Source: CAYOSF01 sp964406605
Lineage (GTDB): Bacteria > Chloroflexota > Dehalococcoidia > DSTF01 > RBG-16-68-14
Direction: 5' to 3'
Assembly: GCA_964406605.1 (NCBI GenBank)
Contig: CAYOSF010000007.1
Location: forward strand, 1 to 64,000
Length of the DNA stretch: 64,000 nt
In this document: positions 1 to 8,398 of the stretch, one piece after another
Numbering within the stretch: the stretch's first letter is position 1
How the letters are laid out: each line of letters begins with the position of its first letter
Program-made: the position numbers and the translations under genes
The notes under the pieces: model-generated
The model's input: only the letters and a program-made list of their open reading frames with translations
What the model was told of the DNA's origin: nothing
Databases searched by the model: none

Positions 1-34
1 CGTCTGGGGGGGGGTTCAAATCCCGCCCCCGCAA
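1..34 (+). tRNA. 3' end of a tRNA (or tmRNA), truncated by the window edge
   Basis: A T-arm with the conserved B-box pattern (GGTTCAAATCC at 12-22) is followed by about 12 bases that would form the 3' acceptor strand, then A-CA. The T stem has one mismatch in my folding and lies in a long G run. Isoacceptor, and tRNA versus tmRNA, cannot be decided because the 5' part lies outside the window. Confidence 0.45.
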
Positions 35-49
35 CAACCCCCCCCGGGA

Positions 50-72
50 CGCCCCCCTAAACCATCGGGGCG
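50..72 (+). terminator. Possible hairpin terminator after the tRNA-like gene
   Basis: CGCCCC (50-55) pairs with GGGGCG (67-72) around an 11-nt loop. The following bases are only weakly T-rich (CTTCTGT), so this is a weak candidate supported mainly by its position just after the tRNA-like 3' end. Confidence 0.35.
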
Positions 73-79
73 CTTCTGT

Positions 80-575
80 GTGCGTTGCCTCCGCGCGGGC
101 GATCACGCATGCGCACACCTCATCCCATGACCAAGTCGCGCAGCGCGGACGGGACGGTCGGCGGTGGCTAGCCCCTAGCGCGGAGCGGCGCAGGTCAGTT
201 GCAGGGAGGCTGCCCGCTGGGCGGCCTCTTCCGTTTGCGGTCGCCGGGCGTGTCCAGCAGCGTCGGATGGCTGTAAGGATTCCCGACCTCGGCTGTCATA
301 CCCCTGACAGAAGGAAGACGGAATGCACAGCGGAGGTTGTGCTGGAGTAGGGAGGGGCTGAGCCATGTGCCCAATATGCGACAAGAAGAAATGCGTCAAC
401 GAGCGCCGCTGCAGCGTGATACTGTATCGGTTTCAGGTCAGGGAGAAGGGGATAGCATAGAAGCACGCGCCCGCTTCCGAATCTGAGAACGCAGTCTGGG
501 CGTCTTGTGCGTGAGGTGGTTGACATGAACGGAATCGGAGAAGGTTTGCTGACCGGGTACTATCCCTGCTCGCAC
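80..575. other. Mostly non-coding stretch with one small ORF candidate
   Basis: Between the tRNA-like end and the first convincing gene I see no long ORF with plausible protein character. The only supported item is the small cysteine-rich ORF at 365-460. Other short frames here are arginine-rich shadow translations. Confidence 0.4.
365..460 (+). CDS. Small cysteine-rich peptide candidate (31 aa)
   Basis: An ATG at 365 opens a 31-codon frame that starts MCPICDKKKC and continues with a fourth Cys (NERRC), a spacing like a zinc knuckle. A purine-rich Shine-Dalgarno-like stretch (GGGAGGGG) lies 7-10 bases upstream. It sits in an accessory stretch whose neighbours also carry Cys-pair motifs. It is too short to assign to a family and may be chance. 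Confidence 0.3.
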   Translation: MCPICDKKKCVNERRCSVILYRFQVREKGIA

Positions 576-1223
576 CTACCGCAGGGGCTTGCTGCAAAGG
601 GGGCATGAACTACGTGTCGGCCCGAGGATACCCCCATAGACGCAGGAAGAGCACACGAAATGCCCAGTTTCGCACGTCTTGCCCCCAGATACATCCTTGT
701 CCTTTCCGCACGCATCGCATGTTCTGCTTGGCATGGCCAACGGCTTCCTTTCCATTCGGAGAGTACCGGTTCCCTCACCTACCAACGCGGCTGAAGTCTC
801 GACGCCACTCTGAAGGCTGGCAACGTCTTCTGCCGATAGCACCTCCCTCGGCACAAAGACGTCAGCAGTGACTTGGCCATCCCTCCAAGTCGGACCCGCA
901 TCCACATCTACTACTCCTATCGGCCTGATGCCCTCGGCTTCGCCCGAGAGGATGGTCCACTCGCCGACGTGGATTGGTTGCGTGTAGTCCAGGCCGTAAC
1001 AGCGAGCCGCGTCCAGCGTGCTGTAGAGAACGAAAGGCATCGACATACCCAGATTGCGCAGGCCCGAGTCCGTCTTGCGCTCGCCGACGCGAAGTCGTTG
1101 CGAGAGTATGCGGGGAACTGCTTCAGGAGTGGCTTCGCCACAAAGGAGGTCGACAGTGAAGTTGTTGAGCGGAAGATAGCCGTCGCCGTCGGGGCTAGAC
1201 ACCACTGGCAGGTAAGCTCTCAT
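576..1223 (-). CDS. Hypothetical protein with C-terminal RING-like/zinc-ribbon domain
   Basis: About 215 aa if translation begins at the ATG at 1223; the frame is open further upstream, but that extension is low-complexity and unconvincing. I do not recognise the N-terminal 160 residues, which read as a normal soluble protein. The C-terminus holds four cysteine pairs: CDAC, then C-x4-H-F-x-C, CSSC and CPLC. This resembles a RING/treble-clef zinc-binding domain, unusual for a bacterial stand-alone protein. There is no signal peptide or membrane segment. It lies opposite to, and upstream of, the three-gene zinc-ribbon/membrane cluster at 1454-3597. Function unknown; protein-protein or nucleic-acid binding is possible. 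Confidence 0.6.
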   Translation of the reverse strand: MRAYLPVVSSPDGDGYLPLNNFTVDLLCGEATPEAVPRILSQRLRVGERKTDSGLRNLGMSMPFVLYSTLDAARCYGLDYTQPIHVGEWTILSGEAEGIRPIGVVDVDAGPTWRDGQVTADVFVPREVLSAEDVASLQSGVETSAALVGEGTGTLRMERKPLAMPSRTCDACGKDKDVSGGKTCETGHFVCSSCVYGGILGPTRSSCPLCSKPLR

Positions 1224-1453
1224 CGTCTTGTTTTCAAATCGTCTTGCGGTTCCGTCTTGGTGCCTCGTGAGGCCAGGGGACTCGACAGCAAGTGTAGGCT
1301 CGGCCCCCCTCTGACCTGTCCCCAAGAAGGGCTACCGCTAGCCATGATACTGTACGCGCCGCTGGGGCACCTACTCGGAGGCGTACCCAGTTAGGGACGT
1401 GGCAGACCGCCAGGTGTTACAATCCCACCACACCCCGAAGGGAGGTGGCGAAG

Positions 1454-2377
1454 ATGGATTATCGGTGCGCAGAATGCGGGCGGCCTCTGTCGGACGTTGA
1501 GGGCAGGATGGGCGTGATCCGCTGCTCCCAATGTGACACTCGCGAAGCGCGTGGGGCCTACAGGGCGAGGATCGAGGAGCGTAGGGCCTACGATCAGTTG
1601 TTCGCATGGGTGCAGGGCCAGGTGGAGGGTGGCAGACCTCGCGGCGAGATCGTCGCCGACCTTGAGGCAAAGCGATGGCCGAAGGACGTCGTCACGCAAG
1701 CCGTGGATGCTGTCGAGGGGGCGTCCACGCAGACAAGGTATGCCGGACCCGCGGCCCAAAGCGACCCCACTGGTGACTTTGTTGTCTCCGCTGTCGCTTC
1801 GGCGATTGGCGGGGGCGTCACATGGGGAACATTCGCTGCAGCCGATCCCGGCGGCGGCTTTCTCATGCTGTGGGGACCAGCAGTGTTCGGCGCTTGGAAG
1901 TTTGTCCAAGGCGCTGTGCGGTACCTTAGACATCCAACTGGGGCCGCGCTGGCACTGGGCATTCTTGCGTTGGGGATGCTGGTCGCATCTCTGGTGGCCT
2001 TTCTTATTGCCATCGACCACTCCGGTTCAAGCGGCAACCACACGACCAGTCAGCAGGAGCGATCTAGCAGAAACGTCCCCGCCATTCCTGCTGGCAAGAC
2101 TAACATCTTTGACCTAGAGGCTGGAGATTGCTTCTCAGAATCGCTCCAAGGCGAAATCGGGTATGTCACGCTTGTGCCGTGCGATGGTGCTACTGCGCGC
2201 GTGCGCGTAACCAAGGCGTTCGAGGTAGACAGAAGCGGATCGTACCCAGGCGTCTCCTACTTCGAGGAGCAGATGGCCATCCACTGTCCCTTGGAGGATG
2301 ACTGGTATCTCAGCCCGACGGGAGAGAGTTGGGGGGCTGGCGACCGAACGATCACTTGTCTACGCTCGCTCAGGTGA
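1454..2377 (+). CDS. Zinc-ribbon membrane protein, unknown function
   Basis: 307 aa, starting at the ATG at 1454, which is 8 nt after GGGAGG. The N-terminus has two Cys pairs (CAEC, about residues 5-8, and CSQC, about 27-30), a zinc ribbon. A charged helical segment of about 70 residues follows, then hydrophobic stretches including a clear transmembrane helix (about 160-195, ending VAFLIAI). The C-terminal domain of about 100 residues has four Cys (GDCF, PCD, HCP, TCL) and looks extracytoplasmic, like DUF4190/septum-formation-type tails. An extended -10 box (TGT-TACAAT, 1415-1423) lies 30 nt upstream. It heads an apparent operon with the next two genes. Confidence 0.65.
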   Translation: MDYRCAECGRPLSDVEGRMGVIRCSQCDTREARGAYRARIEERRAYDQLFAWVQGQVEGGRPRGEIVADLEAKRWPKDVVTQAVDAVEGASTQTRYAGPAAQSDPTGDFVVSAVASAIGGGVTWGTFAAADPGGGFLMLWGPAVFGAWKFVQGAVRYLRHPTGAALALGILALGMLVASLVAFLIAIDHSGSSGNHTTSQQERSSRNVPAIPAGKTNIFDLEAGDCFSESLQGEIGYVTLVPCDGATARVRVTKAFEVDRSGSYPGVSYFEEQMAIHCPLEDDWYLSPTGESWGAGDRTITCLRSLR

Positions 2378-2444
2378 TGCCGCTACCCGTAAGCCACGAG
2401 CTAGGCTCAGACCACCATCAGACCACCAGAAGCAGGAGGGGCAA

Positions 2445-2861
2445 ATGCCTGGACAGTTGGATAGTCAGGCTGAGTTCGACCCTGAGCGCAGACCCGTCTA
2501 TCTGTTCACGGTGCCCAGATTCGCCAATCCTCCCAGTAGACCGCTGCTTGCTGGTTTGCTATTCCCCTTTGTCATGTTGGGATACGTGGCGATTCTCGTG
2601 CCGAGGCTATTGTGCGTCGCACTGCTGGTTATACTCAGGTTCATTCGAGTGGTTGCGTACAACAGCTACATAAAAGCACCGCCGATCATCGACCTGGTGC
2701 TCGCGCTCCCGGCGCTGCTCGTGTTTGTGGTGGCAACAGTAATGGGGGCACCCCTAGCAGCGCTTCTCCATTTCAACCTCGGCCTCTCTGGACTGGATGG
2801 AATGGCCCGCAGAGATTATGTTGAGGCCGTTATCGGGCCGGTGATTGGCACTCAGGACTGA
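2445..2861 (+). CDS. Small membrane protein, unknown function
   Basis: 138 aa from the ATG at 2445, preceded by AGGAGGGG. Two to three hydrophobic segments (about residues 33-70 and 85-112) make it an integral membrane protein. No recognisable domain. It is in tandem with the zinc-ribbon membrane protein upstream (67-nt gap) and the CxxCxGxG protein downstream, all with strong Shine-Dalgarno sites, so co-expression is likely. Confidence 0.6.
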   Translation: MPGQLDSQAEFDPERRPVYLFTVPRFANPPSRPLLAGLLFPFVMLGYVAILVPRLLCVALLVILRFIRVVAYNSYIKAPPIIDLVLALPALLVFVVATVMGAPLAALLHFNLGLSGLDGMARRDYVEAVIGPVIGTQD

Positions 2862-2904
2862 ACTGCAGTGCTGCAATCGCACCGCTGACTGTGGGAGGTG
2901 GAAC

Positions 2905-3597
2905 ATGGACTGGCAGTCCGCAATTTCCGACATGCAGTACCGGTGCCAGCTTGCGCGGGCAAACCGTCCAACTGACATCGTCACTATAACAGCCGAGTTT
3001 CTTGTCAAGGGGCTTACAACAGTCCTGGGAGTAGTCTTGCTGCCTCTTGAAGTTCTGACCACTGGCCTCGGAGGCTGTCTCATAGCTCTCACATTCGGCG
3101 TACTGTATCTGCTGTTAAGTCTGATCTGGCTGCCGGTTCTTGGACTACTACTGGGAACGAGCTGGCTCTGGCTCAGGGCATGGTATCTCCGTCCGGTGTT
3201 GCTGCTGCCGGGGGTAATCATCGCGGTCGTGGCTGATGTATTCGTGATGCTCGCACCGGAACCCGAGCGAGACGCGAAGCACGCGAAGCTGTGCATTGCC
3301 GGTGAGTGGCCACTCAGTTGGTACTTGCTGCGTCCGCCGCCCGCGTACGGAATGGTTCGATGTGATGTGTGCGGCGGAGAAGGCACATACCGGGGCACTG
3401 CCGAACCGTGCTTCGCCTGTGAGGGATCAGGTCTGATCACCCCAGAGATGTCCCGTCGGCTCAATGAGGAGCTTGCGGCGGAGATGGAGAAACGCGGAGT
3501 TGACCGCCTGACTGGCCAAGAACGCCTCCATCGGATCACGGAGATAGTCGACGAAATGCAGATCACCAGGGGATCCCCACGCCGCGACGACAAGTAG
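2905..3597 (+). CDS. Membrane protein with a DnaJ-type CxxCxGxG zinc motif
   Basis: 230 aa from the ATG at 2905, six nt after GGGAGGTG. Residues about 30-110 contain three hydrophobic segments. After them comes a DnaJ-like zinc motif: CDVCGGEG, then CFACEGSG about 18 residues later, i.e. one two-knuckle zinc unit, followed by a charged helical tail of about 50 residues. There is no J domain. A membrane-anchored zinc-knuckle protein fits, but the role is unknown. It is the last gene of the 1454-3597 cluster and is followed by the convergent CCD-motif gene. Confidence 0.6.
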   Translation: MDWQSAISDMQYRCQLARANRPTDIVTITAEFLVKGLTTVLGVVLLPLEVLTTGLGGCLIALTFGVLYLLLSLIWLPVLGLLLGTSWLWLRAWYLRPVLLLPGVIIAVVADVFVMLAPEPERDAKHAKLCIAGEWPLSWYLLRPPPAYGMVRCDVCGGEGTYRGTAEPCFACEGSGLITPEMSRRLNEELAAEMEKRGVDRLTGQERLHRITEIVDEMQITRGSPRRDDK

Positions 3598-3669
3598 CCT
3601 GCGCTGTGCGACCGGGCCCCTTCGCGCCGTCTCTTTGGGCCGGCCCTCACACCCCCGGTTCTGCGCCCC

Positions 3670-3999
3670 TCACATCCTGAGGCTGCATGTCACCAGGCCG
3701 TCCCACTCGCTGATCGGCTTGCTGCCGGTCAGGATGAACGCCGTTCTCTCTCCGCCCTCCGCAAGCGAGATCCGCACCTCGCCCGCCAGCTCGTGCGTCT
3801 CGGGATCGACGACGAACGTCAGGCCGTCCACCTCCTCGACCAGATCGGATTCCCGCACCGTGTCCACCATGAGGCCCAGCGACGGGTCGCAGCATCCGCT
3901 GAACCGGAGATCGATGCGGACCGGGCCCGGCACTCCCCCCTCCGCGAGCAGCGACTTGACCGCCTGACTCGCCTCCGCGTCCAGCGTCACCAGTGACAC
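3670..3999 (-). CDS. Small CCD-motif protein (HesB/IscA-like or DUF779-like), partner of the dehydrogenase fusion
   Basis: 109 aa from a GTG at 3999, chosen because GGAGGA lies 8 nt upstream; the longer frame runs back into the dehydrogenase gene. The protein is beta-rich with a conserved-looking FSGCCDPSLGL motif (about residues 33-43) and a late Cys near the C-terminus (VTCSLRM). The GCCD motif occurs in HesB/IscA-like proteins and in the DUF779 family, the latter commonly encoded beside aldehyde dehydrogenases. The gene starts 19 nt after the stop of the aldehyde/alcohol dehydrogenase fusion on the same strand, so it is probably cotranscribed and may assist metal loading or maturation of that enzyme (inference). 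Confidence 0.65.
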   Translation of the reverse strand: MSLVTLDAEASQAVKSLLAEGGVPGPVRIDLRFSGCCDPSLGLMVDTVRESDLVEEVDGLTFVVDPETHELAGEVRISLAEGGERTAFILTGSKPISEWDGLVTCSLRM

Positions 4000-4018
4000 C
4001 GCGTCTTTCCTCCGATCC

Positions 4019-6682
4019 CTAGTAGGCCTGCTTGTAGACCGCCAGGATCTCGCCCGGATCGCTGGCGGGACGCGCGTTGAACAGCATGCTTGAGTCGGCA
4101 ATCGCATGGAACGCGCACAGACCGAGCCCGTCCTCCGGCACGCCCACGTCGCGAAGCTTCATCGGATGTCCCGCCTTGGCCATGAGCGCCTCGACCGCGT
4201 CCGCACCCGCGAGGGCCGCATCGCGCTCGCTCATGCCCCTCGTATCGACGCCGAGCGCCTCCGCCGCCTTCGCCAGCTTGCCCGTGGCATGGTCGACGTT
4301 GAAGCGCATCACCCACGGCAGGACGATGCCGCAGGCCGCTCCGTGGGGCACGTGATGCAGCGTCCCCACGGTGTGCGCCAGGGCATGCGCCATGCCGACT
4401 TGAGCGATGGTGAACGCCCATCCCGCCATGGTGGCCGCGATCTGCATGTTGAGCCGCGCCTTCTCGTTCTTGCCGTCCGCTACCACGAGCGGCAGGTTCT
4501 CGCAGATCGTCCGTATGGCGTGGAGCGCCTGGCCGTCGCAGATCTCGTTCGACATGATGCTCGATACGGCCTCGATGGCGTGGGTCATCGCGTCCATTGC
4601 GCTCGCGGCCGTCATCTCCTGGGGCAGGGTCATGGTGAACCGCGGGTCGAGTATCGCCGCGTTGGGCATGATCTTCGGGTCCGCAATGAACAGCTTGCGC
4701 CCTGCTCCCTTGTTCGTGATCACGGCCACGTTCGTCACTTCGCTGCCCGTTCCGGCGGTCGTGGGGATCACCACGTGCGGGGTCTGCGGTTCGGTGAGGA
4801 CGAACCATCGGTTGATGTAGTTGTTGGCCTTGCCGCCGTTCTTCAACGCCACGCACACCGTCTTGCCCGCGTCGATCACGCTCCCGCCTCCGACGCTGAC
4901 GATGCAGTCCGCCTGCGCCGCGCGGGCCGCCTCCGCGGCCGCGTCCACCGCTTCCAGGTCCGGGTCCGCCGGAATGGCGTCGAAGACGCCGGCGCAGGAA
5001 TCGCCCAGCGTATTCGCCGCCAGGTCCGCGAGCCCTGCCGCCCTGACGCCGGGATCGGTCAGTATCATCGCCCTCCTGCCGCCCAGGTCCACGACCAGCT
5101 TGCAGAGCGAAGACAGCGAGCCGTGCCCGGCGACCACGTTCGTCGGGCAGTTGTAGCTGAACGCCTCCATCTTCTTGTTGTCGGACAGGAGCGCCATCGA
5201 GAAGTTTGTGTTGCGGTCGGAGTAGTACGGCACGTGGATCCTCTTCACCTGCGTGTACTCCTCCAGCCCCCAGTGGCCCAGCTCGCGGCCCACGCCCGAC
5301 TGCTTGTACCCGCCGAAGGGGCAGTACTCCGCGAACACGTGGTAGTCGTTGATCCACATCGTGCCCGTACGGACGCCCCGCGCCACCCGCTCGGCCCGGG
5401 CGATGTTGTTGGAGAACACACCGCCCGCGAGCCCGTAGATGGAATCGTTGGCGATGGCCACGGCCTCATCGTCGTCGTCGTACTTGATGATGCAGACGAC
5501 GGGCCCGAAGATCTCTTCCTGCGCGATGCGCATCTTGTTGTTGACGTTCGTGAAGATGGTGGGAGCGTAGTAGTACCCGCCCTCCCTGTCTTTCACCTCC
5601 ACGCGCTTGCCGCCGGTGACCAGTTCGGCGCCCTCCTCAATGCCCAACTTCACATAACGTTCCACCGTGGCCAGTTGCTCCTTGCTGGCGACGGGTCCCA
5701 TGTGGGTCGCCGGGTCCATCTGGTATCCGATCCGGAGTGACTCCGCCTTCTCCTTCATCCGTTCGACGAACTCGTCGTGGATCTTCGACGGGACGAGGAC
5801 GCGCGTTCCCGATTCGCATATCTGCCCCTGGTGCAGGAACGTGCCGACGCAGGCGCCGTCCACCGCCAGGTCCATGTCCGCGTCGTCGAGGATGATGTTC
5901 GCGGACTTGCCGCCCAGCTCGAGCGTCACCTTCTTTACCGTGTCGGACGCCATCCTCATGATCTCGCGGCCCACTTCGGTGCTGCCCGTAAAGGCGATCT
6001 TGTCGACGGACGGGTGAGTGCAGAGAGTCTTCCCCAACTGCCCTCCGGGCCCCGGCAGCACGTTGAGCACTCCCTTGGGGATCCCTGCCGCCTTCGCGGC
6101 CTCGGCAAGAATGAGCGCGGTCAGCGGCGTGTTTGAGGCCGGCTTGACCACCATGGTGTTTCCCATGATCAGCCCCGGCGCGATCTTCCACATCGCGAGC
6201 GCCGTCGGGAAGTTCCACGGGACGATCCCCACGCACACGCCCACCGGCTCTCTCCGGACGTACTCGCGTGCCGGCGAGAACGGGTTGCCGGAGGCCAGGA
6301 TCTCCTCCTCCAGCGGGAACTTCGTGACCGCGTATGTGGACAGATTGCGCATCAGTAGGCTGGCCCAGGTGACGATCATCGTCGCGTACCCGATGATCTG
6401 GCCCGCGTCCATGCATTCGGCCGCGACCATGCGGACGCCTTGCTGCGAGATCTGGTCCGCGAAATCCTGGAGCACCGCTACGCGCGCGTCCACGTCGAGC
6501 CCGCTCCAGTCGCCCTTGTCGAAAGCTCTGCGCGCGGCCTCGATGGCTGCCTCCACCTCAGCCGTTCCGGCCTGCGCGACCGTGGCGAAGGGGAGCCCCG
6601 TCCCCGGGTCGATGGTTTCGAACGTCTTTCCGTCGGCGGCGTCCACAAACTCGCCGTCGATGAACAGCTTGTACTCATCCAT
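4019..6682 (-). CDS. Bifunctional aldehyde dehydrogenase / iron-dependent alcohol dehydrogenase fusion
   Basis: 887 aa in one uninterrupted frame; start ATG at 6682 with AAGGAG about 8-10 nt upstream. Residues 1-485 are a classical NAD(P)-dependent aldehyde dehydrogenase: PWNFP (N157), FTGSTEVG, catalytic Glu in LELGGK (E255) and catalytic Cys in GQICESG (C289), then EEIFGPV. Residues about 505-887 are a group III iron-containing alcohol dehydrogenase: GGGSVID (598-604) and metal ligands D697, H701, H766 and H780 with the spacing of FucO-type enzymes. The order is that of AdhE, but the first half is the hydrolytic, acid-forming ALDH type and not the CoA-acylating type. It could oxidise an alcohol through the aldehyde to the acid without releasing the aldehyde. 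Substrate unknown. Confidence 0.9.
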   Translation of the reverse strand: MDEYKLFIDGEFVDAADGKTFETIDPGTGLPFATVAQAGTAEVEAAIEAARRAFDKGDWSGLDVDARVAVLQDFADQISQQGVRMVAAECMDAGQIIGYATMIVTWASLLMRNLSTYAVTKFPLEEEILASGNPFSPAREYVRREPVGVCVGIVPWNFPTALAMWKIAPGLIMGNTMVVKPASNTPLTALILAEAAKAAGIPKGVLNVLPGPGGQLGKTLCTHPSVDKIAFTGSTEVGREIMRMASDTVKKVTLELGGKSANIILDDADMDLAVDGACVGTFLHQGQICESGTRVLVPSKIHDEFVERMKEKAESLRIGYQMDPATHMGPVASKEQLATVERYVKLGIEEGAELVTGGKRVEVKDREGGYYYAPTIFTNVNNKMRIAQEEIFGPVVCIIKYDDDDEAVAIANDSIYGLAGGVFSNNIARAERVARGVRTGTMWINDYHVFAEYCPFGGYKQSGVGRELGHWGLEEYTQVKRIHVPYYSDRNTNFSMALLSDNKKMEAFSYNCPTNVVAGHGSLSSLCKLVVDLGGRRAMILTDPGVRAAGLADLAANTLGDSCAGVFDAIPADPDLEAVDAAAEAARAAQADCIVSVGGGSVIDAGKTVCVALKNGGKANNYINRWFVLTEPQTPHVVIPTTAGTGSEVTNVAVITNKGAGRKLFIADPKIMPNAAILDPRFTMTLPQEMTAASAMDAMTHAIEAVSSIMSNEICDGQALHAIRTICENLPLVVADGKNEKARLNMQIAATMAGWAFTIAQVGMAHALAHTVGTLHHVPHGAACGIVLPWVMRFNVDHATGKLAKAAEALGVDTRGMSERDAALAGADAVEALMAKAGHPMKLRDVGVPEDGLGLCAFHAIADSSMLFNARPASDPGEILAVYKQAY

Positions 6683-6874
6683 GGGGGATTCTCCTTCCGT
6701 TTCGCGCGCTGTCGCGGCGTAGGTCCGGCCTTCGCTACCGGCGTTCCCACTCCGCGATCAGGGCATGATGATCGCTGATCTCAGAGACGAAATGAAGGAT
6801 ACCGCCACGCACAGAGCTAAGGAAGCCAGCCTTGGCTGGTGGGAGCCCGACGCGCCTCGCGTCCGTGACCCGAC

Positions 6875-8269
6875 CTAGCTCCGTGGGATGAGCGGCTTGT
6901 CGAATCCGGTGCCCTCGACGGGCTCCACGCCGCCGGTGGGGATGTGTGGGAACTGCTGTGCGCTCGTGATGTAGTCCCGCAGGATGGGAAAGATGGGCTC
7001 GCCGATCCACGTGTTCGGCTCCATGATGTCCCACTGCTCCTTCGGGTCCTGCTCCACGTTGTAGAGCTGGGGCACGGCTAGGTCGATCTTGGTCCGCCGA
7101 CCGGCCTCCATGGAGAACTCCCGGAAGTGCAGCTTGAACTGCCGCCACTTGACGGCGGCCAGCTCGTCCCCGATGAAGCAGAGCAGTGACTCGCGGCTCG
7201 AGTGCTCCTGCTCGCCGAACAGGAACGGCGTCTGGTCGATGCTGTCGATGGCTCGGTCTTCGGGGATCCGGTCCGCGACGCCGACCATGGTTGCCAGCGT
7301 GGCGTAGAAGTCGACGATGGAGAAGATGTCGTTGCTCACCCGCCCCGCTTGCACGCGTCCCGGCCAGCGCACGATGCACGGCGTCCGGAGCTGGCCTTCG
7401 AGCGCCGTGCCCAGATAGCCGCGGAACGGCCCCGAATCGCCCTGCGGTCCCAGGCTGGGAATCAGCACCGGGCCGTTGTCGCTCGCCCAGATGACGATCG
7501 TGTCTTCTTCGATCCCGGCTTGCTTCAGCGCGTCGAGGACCTCCCCCGTTCTTCCGTCCACCTCGACCATGCTGTCCGCGAAGTCGCCCGCTCCCGTCCG
7601 CCCCTTGAAATCCGGATGTGGCAATGCTGGATGGTGGACCAGGCTGTAGGGGACGTAGAGGAAGAACGGGCGGTCGCCCCCCGCGTGCTGCTCTATGTAG
7701 CGGACACACCGCTCCGTGATCCGCGCGTCGACGAACGGGCGGTTCTCCAGCGTGTACGGCTCCGTCGGGACGCACTTCTCTCCGCGCCTTCCTTCCCAGA
7801 GCCACGGGATCTGCATCGAGTCTGGGTCGAACCCCAGCAGGGACGTGTACATGGAGGGGTCGCTGCTGTCGCGGACTCCCCACCATTCGTCGAACCCGTG
7901 GTCGGTGGGGAAGCGCCCCTCCACGTTTCCCAGGTGCCACTTGCCGAAGATCGCCGTCCGGTAGCCCGCGTCGCCGAGAAGCGTGGACAGCGGGTACTCC
8001 CAAGGCGAGAGCCCCTGAGGCAGGGTCGGCGGGAGCCAGCGCTGGCAGCCCGTCCGCACAGGAAGGCGGCCGGTCAGGAGCGCCGCGCGGCTCGGCGTGC
8101 ATTCGGCCTCGACGTTGAAGTTGGTGAGCCGCGTGCCTTCCGATGCGAGCCGGTCGAGCACGGGCGTGGGCGCTCCCCGGACCACGCCCCCGCCGTAGCA
8201 GCCCAGGTCGCCGAACCCGATGTTGTCGAGCAGGAACAGGACGATATTGGGGCGTCGGTCGCTTGTCAT
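6875..8269 (-). CDS. Sulfatase (arylsulfatase family)
   Basis: 464 aa from the ATG at 8269; the frame extends upstream without family similarity, and the promoter at 8302-8329 lies between. Starts with RPNIVLFLLDN, the N-terminal metal-binding Asp region. The formylglycine signature C-T-P-S-R-A-A-L-L-T-G-R follows at about residues 55-66, so activation by a formylglycine-generating enzyme or anaerobic SME is expected. Later motifs are GKWHLG (about 104-109), HGFDEWWG and ASDNGP, giving the metal-ligand Asp-Asn and the catalytic Lys/His set. No signal peptide is visible, so it is either cytosolic or exported without a recognisable signal. Hydrolyses sulfate esters; the substrate cannot be read from sequence. 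Confidence 0.9.
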   Translation of the reverse strand: MTSDRRPNIVLFLLDNIGFGDLGCYGGGVVRGAPTPVLDRLASEGTRLTNFNVEAECTPSRAALLTGRLPVRTGCQRWLPPTLPQGLSPWEYPLSTLLGDAGYRTAIFGKWHLGNVEGRFPTDHGFDEWWGVRDSSDPSMYTSLLGFDPDSMQIPWLWEGRRGEKCVPTEPYTLENRPFVDARITERCVRYIEQHAGGDRPFFLYVPYSLVHHPALPHPDFKGRTGAGDFADSMVEVDGRTGEVLDALKQAGIEEDTIVIWASDNGPVLIPSLGPQGDSGPFRGYLGTALEGQLRTPCIVRWPGRVQAGRVSNDIFSIVDFYATLATMVGVADRIPEDRAIDSIDQTPFLFGEQEHSSRESLLCFIGDELAAVKWRQFKLHFREFSMEAGRRTKIDLAVPQLYNVEQDPKEQWDIMEPNTWIGEPIFPILRDYITSAQQFPHIPTGGVEPVEGTGFDKPLIPRS

Positions 8270-8301
8270 ACGTGCACCGGTGATTCCGAAGTTGCCGCTC
8301 C

Positions 8302-8329
8302 AGCATAGCAGCGTCAGGCTGGCGGTCAA
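8302..8329 (-). promoter_or_regulatory. Sigma-70-like promoter of the sulfatase gene
   Basis: On the minus strand TTGACC (8329-8324), a 16-nt spacer and TATGCT (8307-8302) lie about 33 nt upstream of the sulfatase ATG. This supports the start at 8269 over upstream in-frame codons. Confidence 0.55.
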
Positions 8330-8383
8330 TCTGTTCCCCTGCGGAGCGGGCCGGCACGGCGTCGGTTCCAGACCTCCTGCGCG

Positions 8384-8392
8384 TGCTATGAT
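8384..8392 (+). promoter_or_regulatory. Extended -10 promoter, leaderless
   Basis: TGC-TATGAT ends 6 nt before the ATG of the lipoprotein gene, so transcription would begin at or next to the start codon and no Shine-Dalgarno site is possible. Confidence 0.5.
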
Positions 8393-8398
8393 CGCGCC

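Noticed and set aside
3987..5740. Long open frames of 456 aa (minus) and 544 aa (plus) across the dehydrogenase gene
   Set aside because: They are Arg/Gly/His-rich shadow frames of a GC-rich gene; only the 887-aa frame shows family motifs.
6826..6839. CCAGCC/GGCTGG hairpin as terminator between the sulfatase and dehydrogenase genes
   Set aside because: Only a 2-nt loop and no T-tract; a stable hairpin of this form is unlikely.
7202..8308. 368-aa plus-strand frame across the sulfatase gene
   Set aside because: Antisense shadow; the minus strand carries the CTPSR sulfatase signature.
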